A program made the translations under genes and the position numbers. The notes below the pieces were generated by a model. The model saw only the letters and a program-made list of their open reading frames with translations. It was not told where the DNA came from and ran no database searches. A DNA stretch of 32,705 bases from a virus: IMG/VR virus record IMGVR_UViG_3300017991_000283, positions 1 through 32,705 of that record. The stretch is one strand, 5' to 3'. Positions 20,782 through 28,798 of the stretch are shown piece after piece; within the stretch, counting starts at the first letter, position 1; each line of letters starts with the position of its first letter.

Positions 20782-22215
20782 ATGTCTGACAGGGCAATTC
20801 TTCGGTTTGTGGAAGAGAACCAGTATGGCGTCACGCCGTCTGGTCAGATTTCCGCCGTCGCGACCACGAGCGTTGTTGCGGCGGACAACAGCTACAATGA
20901 CAGTTCGGAAGACCTGTCGGTCTTCTCTCCCGGGCAACGGATTTACGTGTCCGGATTCGCCAATTCCGCCAACAACGGATACAAGACTGTCGTGTCGGCC
21001 ACGGCCAACAAACTGATAGTCAAGGAAAGTCTCGCCGACGAGTCCGCCGGAGTGACGGTCTCCCTGGAAGCCGCCATGGTGGGAATCCGTCATACGGGGG
21101 AATCACTTGGGCAAGACACGGACACACAGACCTCCAACGAGGTCCGTTGCGACAGGCAACCGGCCACCATCGTCCGGACCGCAATCTCCGCCGGTGGAGA
21201 CGTGAACTACGAACTGTCGTATGACACGTTCAACGAGTGGCTGGCGGCGGCGTTCATGGCGGCGGACTGGTCGGATAAGGTCCAGCTTCAGAATCTCGCA
21301 GACGTGACCGTGGTGGACATAGGTGGAGGCGTCTTGGTGTTCCAGTCCGCCACAGACGGCGCGTTTTCCACGCTGAATGCTTACCAGTGGATAGAGGTGC
21401 GCGGCTTCGCCACGGCTGGGAACAACGGCTACTTCAAGATAGCCGCTATCAGCAGTCAGACTCCCGGCAGTCTGGACGACAACAGGATATCCGTGCTAAA
21501 CGCCGGAACGCTGGTGGCGGAAGGAACTCCCCCCGCAGACGTGGATATCACAATGGGGAGCCAGGTTGTAAACGGAGTCACCAAGCGTTCCTTCACCCTG
21601 GAACGTTACTACTGTGACTTGGTTGCCCCGGCCAAACCCTACGCCAGAATGCCGGGAATGATGGTTGACACCCTGAACCTGGACGTGACGGCGGACGCCG
21701 TTGTTACGGGAAGCTTCGGCTTCACAGGGAAGCAATCACAGTCTCAGGCGGACTCCGCCGGATATCACACAGAGGACCCGCCGGACAATGAGGTAGTAGC
21801 CTCCACGTCCGACGTGGAAGCCATTCTGGAGAACAACGAGGTCACAGAGGTCACTTCCTTCACGCTGGCGCTGGCCAACAATCTGCGGAACAAACCCGCT
21901 GTGGGCTCCCTCGGTCCGGTCGGCAAGGGGGTAGGACAGGTCAACCCCACGGGAACCGTCCAACTCTACTATGAAGACGAAGCTGTCATGGACAAGTATC
22001 TGGACTTCGAGTGGTCCGCCTTGTCCACAGTTGTGGAGGACGAAGACGGAAACGTCTACATCATTGACCTGCCCAGGGTCAAATACACCAATGGACGCCG
22101 TGTTGGCGGAGGAATCAACACGGACATAATCGCCGACATGACGTGGGAAGCCGCACGTCACCTCACAGAAGACGTGACCATTCGGCTGGTCAAGTTCGCT
22201 GCGGCGGACACGTGA
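20782..22215 (+). CDS. Major tail tube protein with two inserted repeat units
   Basis: A 477-residue protein, longer than most tail tube proteins. The core follows the tube-protein pattern, for example K-R-S-F-T-L-E-R-Y-Y-C-D-L, A-R-M-P-G-M-M-V-D-T-L-N-L-D-V and V-T-G-S-F-G-F-T-G. Two units of similar sequence are inserted: residues about 44-96 (I-Y-V-S-G-F-A-N-S-A-N-N-G-Y) and about 174-258 (I-E-V-R-G-F-A-T-A-G-N-N-G-Y). They are probably beta domains on the outside of the tail. Known: hexamers of this protein stack to form the tail. The ribosome binding site is AACGAAAGGACTAGCAA. A strong hairpin follows the stop. Confidence 0.85.
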   Translation: MSDRAILRFVEENQYGVTPSGQISAVATTSVVAADNSYNDSSEDLSVFSPGQRIYVSGFANSANNGYKTVVSATANKLIVKESLADESAGVTVSLEAAMVGIRHTGESLGQDTDTQTSNEVRCDRQPATIVRTAISAGGDVNYELSYDTFNEWLAAAFMAADWSDKVQLQNLADVTVVDIGGGVLVFQSATDGAFSTLNAYQWIEVRGFATAGNNGYFKIAAISSQTPGSLDDNRISVLNAGTLVAEGTPPADVDITMGSQVVNGVTKRSFTLERYYCDLVAPAKPYARMPGMMVDTLNLDVTADAVVTGSFGFTGKQSQSQADSAGYHTEDPPDNEVVASTSDVEAILENNEVTEVTSFTLALANNLRNKPAVGSLGPVGKGVGQVNPTGTVQLYYEDEAVMDKYLDFEWSALSTVVEDEDGNVYIIDLPRVKYTNGRRVGGGINTDIIADMTWEAARHLTEDVTIRLVKFAAADT

Positions 22216-22217
22216 TC

Positions 22218-22242
22218 CGTTACGGGATGCCCTCCCGTAGCG
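22218..22242 (+). other. Strong hairpin after the tail tube gene
   Basis: A 10-bp stem (22218-22227 with 22233-22242, one T-G pair) closes TGCCC. No T run follows. Placed between the very highly expressed tube gene and the chaperone gene, it may stabilise the upstream mRNA or partly terminate. Confidence 0.5.
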
Positions 22243-22276
22243 TGACGGGAACTAGGGCACAATAGGGAGGAACCCG

Positions 22277-22699
22277 ATGGCTGGGTTCAAGCTGGATTCG
22301 CTCAAGGTGGACGACACCCTGCAAACGGAGGGTGTCTGGACGGAACTGTTTCCCGGGCTACAGGTGCGGATTGCGCGGCTTGGGAATCCCAAGTGTGAAA
22401 AGCTTCTCCAGAAGCTGCGCAAGCCGCACCTCCGGACTCTGCGGAAGGGACAAATCTCGGAGGAACTGGCCGACAGTCTGCTGAAGCAGGCTATGGCCAA
22501 GACCGTTCTTCTGGACTGGAAGGGGTTGGTAGTGACCGGGGAGAACGGGGAAGACGTGAGTATCCCCTACTCCCCAGAGCAGGCGCTCAAGTTCTTCCAG
22601 GACAAATCCATCCCCGACTTCTTCGACGCCGTTTTGGAGTTCTCCCGCAACGCACAGAACTTCCACGAGGACGACAAAGAGGAAACGGAGGGAAACTGA
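22277..22699 (+). CDS. Tail assembly chaperone, short form (G-like)
   Basis: A 140-residue protein with AGGGAGGAACCCG before ATG. It is largely helical with an acidic C-terminus (FHEDDKEETEGN), and lies between the tube gene and the tape measure gene, as lambda G does. Its last codons GGA AAC before TGA are part of a G_GGA_AAC slippery heptamer at 22690-22696, and the -1 frame stays open for 162 codons. Known: G and the frameshifted GT protein coat the tape measure and recruit tube subunits. Confidence 0.85.
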   Translation: MAGFKLDSLKVDDTLQTEGVWTELFPGLQVRIARLGNPKCEKLLQKLRKPHLRTLRKGQISEELADSLLKQAMAKTVLLDWKGLVVTGENGEDVSIPYSPEQALKFFQDKSIPDFFDAVLEFSRNAQNFHEDDKEETEGN

Positions 22700-23184
22700 G
22701 TGCGGTTCTACGCTGGCAATTGGAATGGGCGCCCTTTATCAAACTCCTGGAACGCCGGAGAGCTAAAGGGCGTCCAACCCCAGCGTTGGACAATGAACCC
22801 GCGTTGTTTGTTGACCTCATTCCGGCGTGGGAGGCGTTCCTTGACCTTCACCGGAGCCGGCAGATTCTCTTCGACGTGTGTCCGTTCGCTGTGTCCGACG
22901 TGGAGGCGTGGCTTAGACTCCACGGATACTCAGGAGAACTTGCCGTGGACCTATACGACCAGATTTCGTGTCTGGATTCGGTATGGGTTGAATGGGCCAG
23001 GAAGAAATCGGACGATGAACGGAAGGAACTCCAGGACCGTTTAGGGAAGGGGAGACACCGTGGCCGACCTCCCAGTAAGAATAGACGCAAGACAGGCGCG
23101 CGTAGGCGCGTCTCAGTTCGTGGACGCCGTTCACAAAATGCGGGCAGGAGCGGCGCAGGCCACCAGAGACACCAACGAGCTTGA
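22277..23184 (+). CDS. Tail assembly chaperone, long frameshifted form (GT-like)
   Basis: Made by -1 frameshifting at G_GGA_AAC (22690-22696), one codon before the stop of the short form. Translation continues L-S-A-V-L-R-W-Q-L-E-W-A-P-F and so on for 162 codons, giving about 302 residues. The added part has a helical domain (PAWEAFLDLHRSRQ, SDVEAWLRLHGYSGELAVDLYDQIS) and then a very basic tail of about 44 residues coded in the same DNA as the start of the tape measure (125-base overlap). An ATG at 22720 in this frame has no good ribosome binding site, so separate expression is unlikely. Confidence 0.8.
22690..22696 (+). promoter_or_regulatory. -1 ribosomal frameshift site G_GGA_AAC
   Basis: GGGAAAC fits X_XXY_YYZ with the correct zero frame and is followed at once by TGA. 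A possible downstream stem pairs 22727-22737 with 22765-22775 (11 bp, one G-T pair), but it starts 30 bases after the heptamer, farther than most stimulatory structures. The stop codon next to the heptamer may itself act as the pause. Confidence 0.8.
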
Positions 23185-26100
23185 CAAGGCTACCAACAAG
23201 TTCGGGAATACGGCCAAGACGGTCACACGGATAGTTGGAGGTCTGTTCGCCACCGTAGGAACAACTATAGCCTTTCGTCAAGCAGTTGGGATCATAGCGG
23301 ACTTCGAGTTCGTCATGTCTCAGGTCAAAGGCGTCTCTGGCGCGACGGCCGAGGAGTTCGGCAGACTGGAAGATTCCGCGCGGGAACTGGGAGCAACTAC
23401 TGAGTTCTCCGCCACACAGGCAGGGGATGCCCTGTTGTCCCTGTCCCGCGCGGGATTTGAAGCCAACGAGTCAATAGCCTCTCTGGAACCAACGTTGAAT
23501 CTGGCGACAGCAGCGGCTATAGGACTGGGGGATTCAGCGGCTATAGTTGCTGGTTCCCTTCGCCAATTCCAACTCCCAGCCACGGAAGCGGAACGGGTAA
23601 CGGACACCTTCCTGAATACGGCTAACAGTGCAGCTACCAATGTGACGGAACTCTCCGAAGCCATGAAGCTGGCGGGACCCGTAGCTGCCCAACTAGGCCG
23701 GTCCATAGAGGAAACGTCCGCTACAGTAGGAGTTCTCGGGGACTTTATGATTCAAGGTTCAATGGCCGGGACCAACCTGCGGGGAATCCTAGCCGCTATT
23801 TTGGACCCGACCGAGAAGGCTATGTATGCCCTTCGTGAAATGGGGATAGCGCTGGAAGACATTGATCCAGCCACCAAGTCACTCTCGGAAATCTTCAAGG
23901 TCTTCCGTGACCGTGGACTGGACGCTGGGAAAGCCGTGGAGATATTCGGCAGACGCAACGTTGCGGCGGCGCTGGCGTTGGCGTCTGCGGCGGACCGTGT
24001 AGAAGCATTGACCAAGGCCAACGAAGCGGCCGCAGGGGAAGCCAAGCGCATGGCGGAAATCATGCGCAATACCTTGCGTGGCTCTATCAACAATCTCAAA
24101 TCCGCCGTGGAGGAACTGTTTCTCAAAACCGGAGACGCCGGACTCTCAGGCGCGTTGCGGCGCGTGGTGGACGTGGCTACGGAGACTATCCGGATGATGG
24201 TTGGACTAAAGGTGGAGGTGGACGAAAACACGCGCGCCGCTGAAGTCCTGCTCAGAGTCCTGCAAGGCGTAGCTGTGGCTCTAGCGGCCATAGTGGCTAT
24301 CAAGGCTGTGGTTTTCCTGAAGACTGTCACGCTGGGGTTCTACAGCGCCGGATTGGCCATAGCAACGGCTACGGCGTCCCTGCTGGGATACAACGTGGCC
24401 ATGTCGGCCGCTACTGCCCAGACCGTGGCGCTGGTGGCTATCATAAGCAAGGCCATAGCCGTGGTGACGGTCTTCCTGTCTCTCTTCTCTGTTTCTGCTT
24501 ATGTCTCCAGCAACAGCCAAGCCGTTCAGGTCTTTATGAGTGAAGTAATACTAGGCTTCCGGCAAACCGTGGAGACAATCAGTCTCTTGGCCAAGTCGGC
24601 CGTAGAATCAGTCACGTGGTTGATTGACAAGCTGTCTCAGGGGATGGTCCTCTTTGGCGCGGACTTCATAGCTGCGCTACAGAAGATCACTACGGTTGGA
24701 GGACCGCTTCTGTCCCGGTTAGGGGTAGACGTGCAGGGGTTGAACCGTGAGTTCCAGGAGACCATTGACACTCTCCGCACACAAGCCGGGGAATTGGGAG
24801 GTGCGGACCTATCCAGTCGTCTGAACCCGTTGATAGACGAATCCATAGCCCATGTCCAGGAAGCCGTAGAATTGCACAAGAGCGCCGTGGAGCAAATCAA
24901 GCGCGACTTGGCCGATGGTCCTGACCCCACGAATTGGAGTGACTTCTTTGATTGGGTAGGGGACAAACTGGACGGATACAAGCAGAAGCTGAAGGACTCG
25001 CTTGGATTGGACTTCGGCATGGGGGATTTCAACATCCCCGACAAGATCAAGATAGACCTCCCCGATGTGGACCCCACGATGTTGGAGGCTATCAACAAGG
25101 CTGTGGAGGGACTATCCCAACCCACGGACCAACGAGAGGGAATCAACTTCCTGACCGAGAGAATAGGTCTGGTGGAGCAAGAGAATCAGCTTGTGGGGAA
25201 GTCTGCGGAATTGCGCAAGGTGGAGCAAGAAGTCCTCCAGGCGTCCATACAGGCGGATAAGGAAATGTTGAAGGGGAAAGACGCTCTTCTCCAGCGCCTC
25301 AGAGAGGCATTGACGGTCCAGGTCCAGACCAACGCCGTAGAGGACGTGAGAGAGCGCGTGCGCCAGCTAGAGCAGGAAGCAGACCTGATAGGAAAGACAG
25401 CGGGAGGGAAAGAGCAGGAAAATGAACTCTTGAAGGCCAGAAACGCATTGCAGGCCGTGGGTCTGGACCAAGACCATGAAGCCTATGTCCAATTGGAGGC
25501 TATAGTAGCTCTTCTCCAGAAAAAGAAGGTGGAGGAAGCGTTCGACAAGGTGATAGAAGGTCTCCAGAAGGAGCGAGAGGCTATAGGACAAACCAACGCC
25601 GAACGCAGGTTCACCACAGCGTTGGAACAGGCCAGAACCGTAGTGCAGGAAAAAGGGTTGGACCTTTCCTCCCAGCAAGAGGCGTCCGTCCGCCGAGAGA
25701 TACAGGCTATCAACGATAAGAACGCCGCTTTGAAATTCAACGAGATTCTCCGGGATATGGAAGAGCAAAACAGGTTGCTGTTGCTGGGGAATGCGGAGAG
25801 GGAGCGTGAACTCATTCTTGCACGCGCGCGCAAGGCCGTGGAGGAAGAGGGAGGGAGGTTCACGGCGTGGCATACGGACCAGATAGAACAGCAGGTCCAA
25901 CAGACCGAAGAACTCCGCAAGATACAGGCCATGTCCGACCTCCGCCGGGAATTTGCCTTGGAACGCGAAATGATCCTTATGTCCGACGAAGAAAGGGAAC
26001 GTGCTATCCGCCTGGAGGGGATCAAGCAGGACATGCGCTCTCAGGGAATAGAACTGACCCAACAGGACATAGCTCTGATAGACGAGCAAATACGCCAGAC

Positions 26101-26710
26101 TCAGAAGCTGGAAGAACGAATGGCTATCTTCAGAGACATAGCGCGTGAAGCCGGTCAAGAGATAGCTGAACAGTTTGAGCTAATGACGTGGGAAGCCAAG
26201 TCGTTCAAGGACGCCCTCCGCGATGTGACCAAAGAGATATCACGGATGGTCTTCAAGCAAATGGTGACACAGCAGCTAGCCAACCTGATTACTGGAGGAC
26301 TCCAGGCCGGGTTTGCCGCTGGAGTGGGCGCCAGCAGTGGTGGGGGAGGCGGAAGCACTTCCGCTGTCACCGCGGGTCTTCGCGGCGGTGGCAATCTGGG
26401 TCCCCAGCAGTATGGCGGTGTGTTCATGCGTCCTACGGACTTCCAGACTTCCGGGGGAGAGACCGGAATCTTCGGGGAATCCGGACCGGAGGCGGTTATG
26501 CCTCTTGGAAGGGATTCCAAAGGACGGTTGGGAGTCATGGCCAATGGAGAGGCAGGCGGTTCCCGCCTCACTCAGAATGTCACCATGCACGTCCACACGC
26601 CGGATGCTGATTCGTTCCGGAGGTCACAGACACAGATATCCGCCGACCTGCACAGGGTAGGCCGGTCCTTCGTAGAACAGGAGAGGAACCGTGGGCTTTC
26701 ACGAGGTTAG
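23060..26710 (+). CDS. Tape measure protein
   Basis: A 1216-residue protein, the largest in the window, starting at GTG 23060 with AAGGGGAGACACC upstream. Residues about 80-270 carry the PhageMin_Tail-type domain (V-K-G-V-S-G-A-T-A-E-E-F, then L-G-A-T-T-E-F-S-A-T-Q-A-G and a long helical region). Residues 402-482 are hydrophobic, with several membrane-span-like stretches. Residues about 700-1060 are long charged helices. The end is Gly/Ser-rich, then G-I-F-G-E-S-G-P-E-A-V-M-P-L, a motif common in tape measures. At about 0.15 nm per residue the tail would be near 180 nm, an estimate from family behaviour. The gene begins inside the frameshifted chaperone. Confidence 0.95.
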   Translation: MADLPVRIDARQARVGASQFVDAVHKMRAGAAQATRDTNELDKATNKFGNTAKTVTRIVGGLFATVGTTIAFRQAVGIIADFEFVMSQVKGVSGATAEEFGRLEDSARELGATTEFSATQAGDALLSLSRAGFEANESIASLEPTLNLATAAAIGLGDSAAIVAGSLRQFQLPATEAERVTDTFLNTANSAATNVTELSEAMKLAGPVAAQLGRSIEETSATVGVLGDFMIQGSMAGTNLRGILAAILDPTEKAMYALREMGIALEDIDPATKSLSEIFKVFRDRGLDAGKAVEIFGRRNVAAALALASAADRVEALTKANEAAAGEAKRMAEIMRNTLRGSINNLKSAVEELFLKTGDAGLSGALRRVVDVATETIRMMVGLKVEVDENTRAAEVLLRVLQGVAVALAAIVAIKAVVFLKTVTLGFYSAGLAIATATASLLGYNVAMSAATAQTVALVAIISKAIAVVTVFLSLFSVSAYVSSNSQAVQVFMSEVILGFRQTVETISLLAKSAVESVTWLIDKLSQGMVLFGADFIAALQKITTVGGPLLSRLGVDVQGLNREFQETIDTLRTQAGELGGADLSSRLNPLIDESIAHVQEAVELHKSAVEQIKRDLADGPDPTNWSDFFDWVGDKLDGYKQKLKDSLGLDFGMGDFNIPDKIKIDLPDVDPTMLEAINKAVEGLSQPTDQREGINFLTERIGLVEQENQLVGKSAELRKVEQEVLQASIQADKEMLKGKDALLQRLREALTVQVQTNAVEDVRERVRQLEQEADLIGKTAGGKEQENELLKARNALQAVGLDQDHEAYVQLEAIVALLQKKKVEEAFDKVIEGLQKEREAIGQTNAERRFTTALEQARTVVQEKGLDLSSQQEASVRREIQAINDKNAALKFNEILRDMEEQNRLLLLGNAERERELILARARKAVEEEGGRFTAWHTDQIEQQVQQTEELRKIQAMSDLRREFALEREMILMSDEERERAIRLEGIKQDMRSQGIELTQQDIALIDEQIRQTQKLEERMAIFRDIAREAGQEIAEQFELMTWEAKSFKDALRDVTKEISRMVFKQMVTQQLANLITGGLQAGFAAGVGASSGGGGGSTSAVTAGLRGGGNLGPQQYGGVFMRPTDFQTSGGETGIFGESGPEAVMPLGRDSKGRLGVMANGEAGGSRLTQNVTMHVHTPDADSFRRSQTQISADLHRVGRSFVEQERNRGLSRG

Positions 26711-27662
26711 GTTCTCAGACGCTATCAGCTACGGGACTTCCGGAGGTCCGGGTTTCAGCACGTCTATCATCGTAACGGACTCCGGCGCGGAAGAGCGCAT
26801 CCCGCATTGGGAGTCTGCCCGTAGACGCTATGACGTGAAGTGGGCTATAAAGTCCAGGGACGAACTGCGGGAAGTAGCGGAGTTCTACATCCGCAGATTG
26901 GGTCCGGCCTACGGGTTCCGTTACAAGGACTGGTTGGACTATGCCTCTACGGCGGAGGGAAGGGTTTCTGACGACGAGGGGATAGCCGTCACGGCCTTTG
27001 ACCAGCTTCTACGCACAGGGGACGGCAGTCTGACACAGTTCCAGCTAGTCAAACGCTACCAAGACCTGTTGGTGGACCGTGTGCGCACCATAACCAAACC
27101 AGTCCAGGGAACCGTCCGCGTGGGAATAGATGGTGTGGAGCAGACCTCCGGATGGTCCGTCAACACCACCACAGGGATAATCACGTTCACAACCGCACCC
27201 GGCGGGAATCTGGACGTGACGGCTGGGTATGAATTCGACGTCCCGGTCAGATTCGGGAAGGAAGTGGACCTGTCTTTGGGAATGTCACACGAAGCGTTTG
27301 ACATAGGACAGATACCCAACATCCCCTTGGTGGAAATCCGCGACGAGGTAGCGCAGTCCGAGGAATTCTTCTTCGGCGGCGCGGCCTACATAACCCTGTC
27401 CGCCGACAGAACCATTTCCCTGAATGACGGGAGAGTCCTGCACGTCACACCCTCCGCCAACGGATACGCATTGCTTCTCCCCAGCAACCCCACTTCCCTT
27501 CCGGGAGGGGGACCCTACTGGTATATCCACAACGCCAGTGATTCCTACACGTTTGAAATCCGGGATCACGAGGACACCCTGATTTCCTTGGTGGGGTTGG
27601 GGAAGACCGTGGAGATAGTGCTTGCCCGTTACACCACTTTGTTCAAATGGTTGGCCATATGA
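26691..27662 (+). CDS. Distal tail protein, DUF2460, with C-terminal accessory domain
   Basis: A 323-residue protein starting at GTG 26691 inside the end of the tape measure gene, with AGGAGAGGAACC upstream. Residues 1-215 fit DUF2460: S-Y-G-T-S-G-G-P-G-F-S-T, E-R-I-P-H-W-E-S-A-R-R-R-Y-D, Y-G-F-R-Y-K-D-W-L-D-Y, K-P-V-Q-G-T-V and F-D-V-P-V-R-F. Known: in gene transfer agents and related phages it forms the ring at the tail end. Residues about 248-320 are an extra beta domain with P-G-G-G-P-Y-W-Y-I-H-N-A-S-D-S-Y. A similar domain opens the next protein. The next gene starts within its stop codon. Confidence 0.88.
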   Translation: MGFHEVRFSDAISYGTSGGPGFSTSIIVTDSGAEERIPHWESARRRYDVKWAIKSRDELREVAEFYIRRLGPAYGFRYKDWLDYASTAEGRVSDDEGIAVTAFDQLLRTGDGSLTQFQLVKRYQDLLVDRVRTITKPVQGTVRVGIDGVEQTSGWSVNTTTGIITFTTAPGGNLDVTAGYEFDVPVRFGKEVDLSLGMSHEAFDIGQIPNIPLVEIRDEVAQSEEFFFGGAAYITLSADRTISLNDGRVLHVTPSANGYALLLPSNPTSLPGGGPYWYIHNASDSYTFEIRDHEDTLISLVGLGKTVEIVLARYTTLFKWLAI

Positions 27663-28795
27663 TTACCCTGGAGAAACATCTAGGCGGTTCGTTCTGGAAC
27701 CCTATAGGGACCAACCACAAGCTGGGTTCCCAGTCACCGCGGGTGCAATATGTGTCCGTGGCCAACCCCGGTTCCAAGATATGGCTTCCTCCCGCCACCT
27801 ACATGCGTCCAGGCGGACCCAGATTCATCATCGCCAACAACCCCAGCAGCACATATCCGTTAGAGTTGGTCAACAGAACCGGAGTCACAGAGATAGCAGA
27901 GGTTCCCCCGGAATACTCGGTCACGTCCAGTCTGGTTGATCCTTCAATTCTGGACGGGTCCACTCCTGTAGGGTTATGGACACACAGACTCCGCAAGCTT
28001 GGTGGAGCAGGCTGGGGTGATCCGGACCTTGACGAACACGACGACTTCTTGTTGGCCGCGTGGCAATTCAACCAGAGTGGAAGCATGGGAGACGATACTG
28101 CTCCAGCCAACAATGATTTGTCCCTAGTGGTATCCCCCACGTCCATTACAGGAAGATATGGGGCAGGAACCAACTTGTCCGGAGGCTACTTCACACGAGA
28201 CGGGAACTTGAGCACACCCGTGGAGGTTCACCACTGGACATGGTCGCTCTGGTTCAGGTATGACACCTCACCCGCCAGCCACGGCGACAGATACTATCTG
28301 GTCTACTGGATAGGCAATCCCGCTCCAGGAACCGGGAGTGACTTCACCATCTATCTGGCCAATCACTACAGCTACATTTGGTTGGTGGCGGACTCGGCTA
28401 CTATAGGACCGGCGCTGGGGTTCAGCTTCAACGTGCATTCTCTCAATTTATTCGATGGGCAGTGGCACAACCTTATCTTCAAACACAAAATGGAATACAA
28501 CTTGTTAGGAATCCCAACTTCGGCAGAGCAATGGCTCTATCTGGACGGGAACTTGTTGGGAAACACCAGTGGACTTGGCCATGATACAGAAATGTGGGAA
28601 GCGGGAGTCAACCGGGACGAAGACCTGATACTGGGAAGAAAGTATGACGGAACATCCGCGTGGCCTGGAGACATGGACGAATTCTACTTCTGGGCAGGGG
28701 CCAAGAACGATGATGACGCGGGAGAGGCTTTGTTGTCGGATGACGCCGTAGCTGCCCTGTGGAACTCTGGAGCAGGAACCTTTTACGTGGGATGA
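27659..28795 (+). CDS. LamG-type lectin-like tail protein
   Basis: A 378-residue protein. I prefer ATG 27659, which overlaps the previous stop (ATGA), over ATG 27647; neither has a ribosome binding site, so it is probably translated by re-initiation. Residues about 28-111 resemble the C-terminal accessory domain of the previous protein (M-R-P-G-G-P-R-F-I-I-A-N-N-P-S-S-T-Y). Residues about 132-378 fit a concanavalin A-like/LamG fold: H-H-W-T-W-S-L-W-F-R-Y, F-D-G-Q-W-H-N-L-I-F-K-H, W-L-Y-L-D-G-N-L, L-I-L-G-R-K-Y and G-D-M-D-E-F-Y-F-W. A sugar- or receptor-binding role at the tail tip is inferred. Confidence 0.8.
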   Translation: MITLEKHLGGSFWNPIGTNHKLGSQSPRVQYVSVANPGSKIWLPPATYMRPGGPRFIIANNPSSTYPLELVNRTGVTEIAEVPPEYSVTSSLVDPSILDGSTPVGLWTHRLRKLGGAGWGDPDLDEHDDFLLAAWQFNQSGSMGDDTAPANNDLSLVVSPTSITGRYGAGTNLSGGYFTRDGNLSTPVEVHHWTWSLWFRYDTSPASHGDRYYLVYWIGNPAPGTGSDFTIYLANHYSYIWLVADSATIGPALGFSFNVHSLNLFDGQWHNLIFKHKMEYNLLGIPTSAEQWLYLDGNLLGNTSGLGHDTEMWEAGVNRDEDLILGRKYDGTSAWPGDMDEFYFWAGAKNDDDAGEALLSDDAVAALWNSGAGTFYVG

Positions 28796-28798
28796 TCT

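Noticed and set aside
22700-23044. GTG-started frame of 114 codons after the tail chaperone
   Set aside because: It is in the wrong frame for the -1 shift, its translation is low-complexity Arg/Thr/Trp sequence, and the overlapping frame 22690-23184 gives a sensible helical protein.
24625-24660. TTGACA-like boxes inside the tape measure gene
   Set aside because: No -10 box at the right distance, and they fall in frame as Leu/Ile-Asp codons.
27640-27662. Possible -1 frameshift fusing the DUF2460 and LamG genes
   Set aside because: The LamG frame is -1 to DUF2460 and lacks a ribosome binding site, but no X_XXY_YYZ heptamer is present. An ATGA overlap explains translation better.
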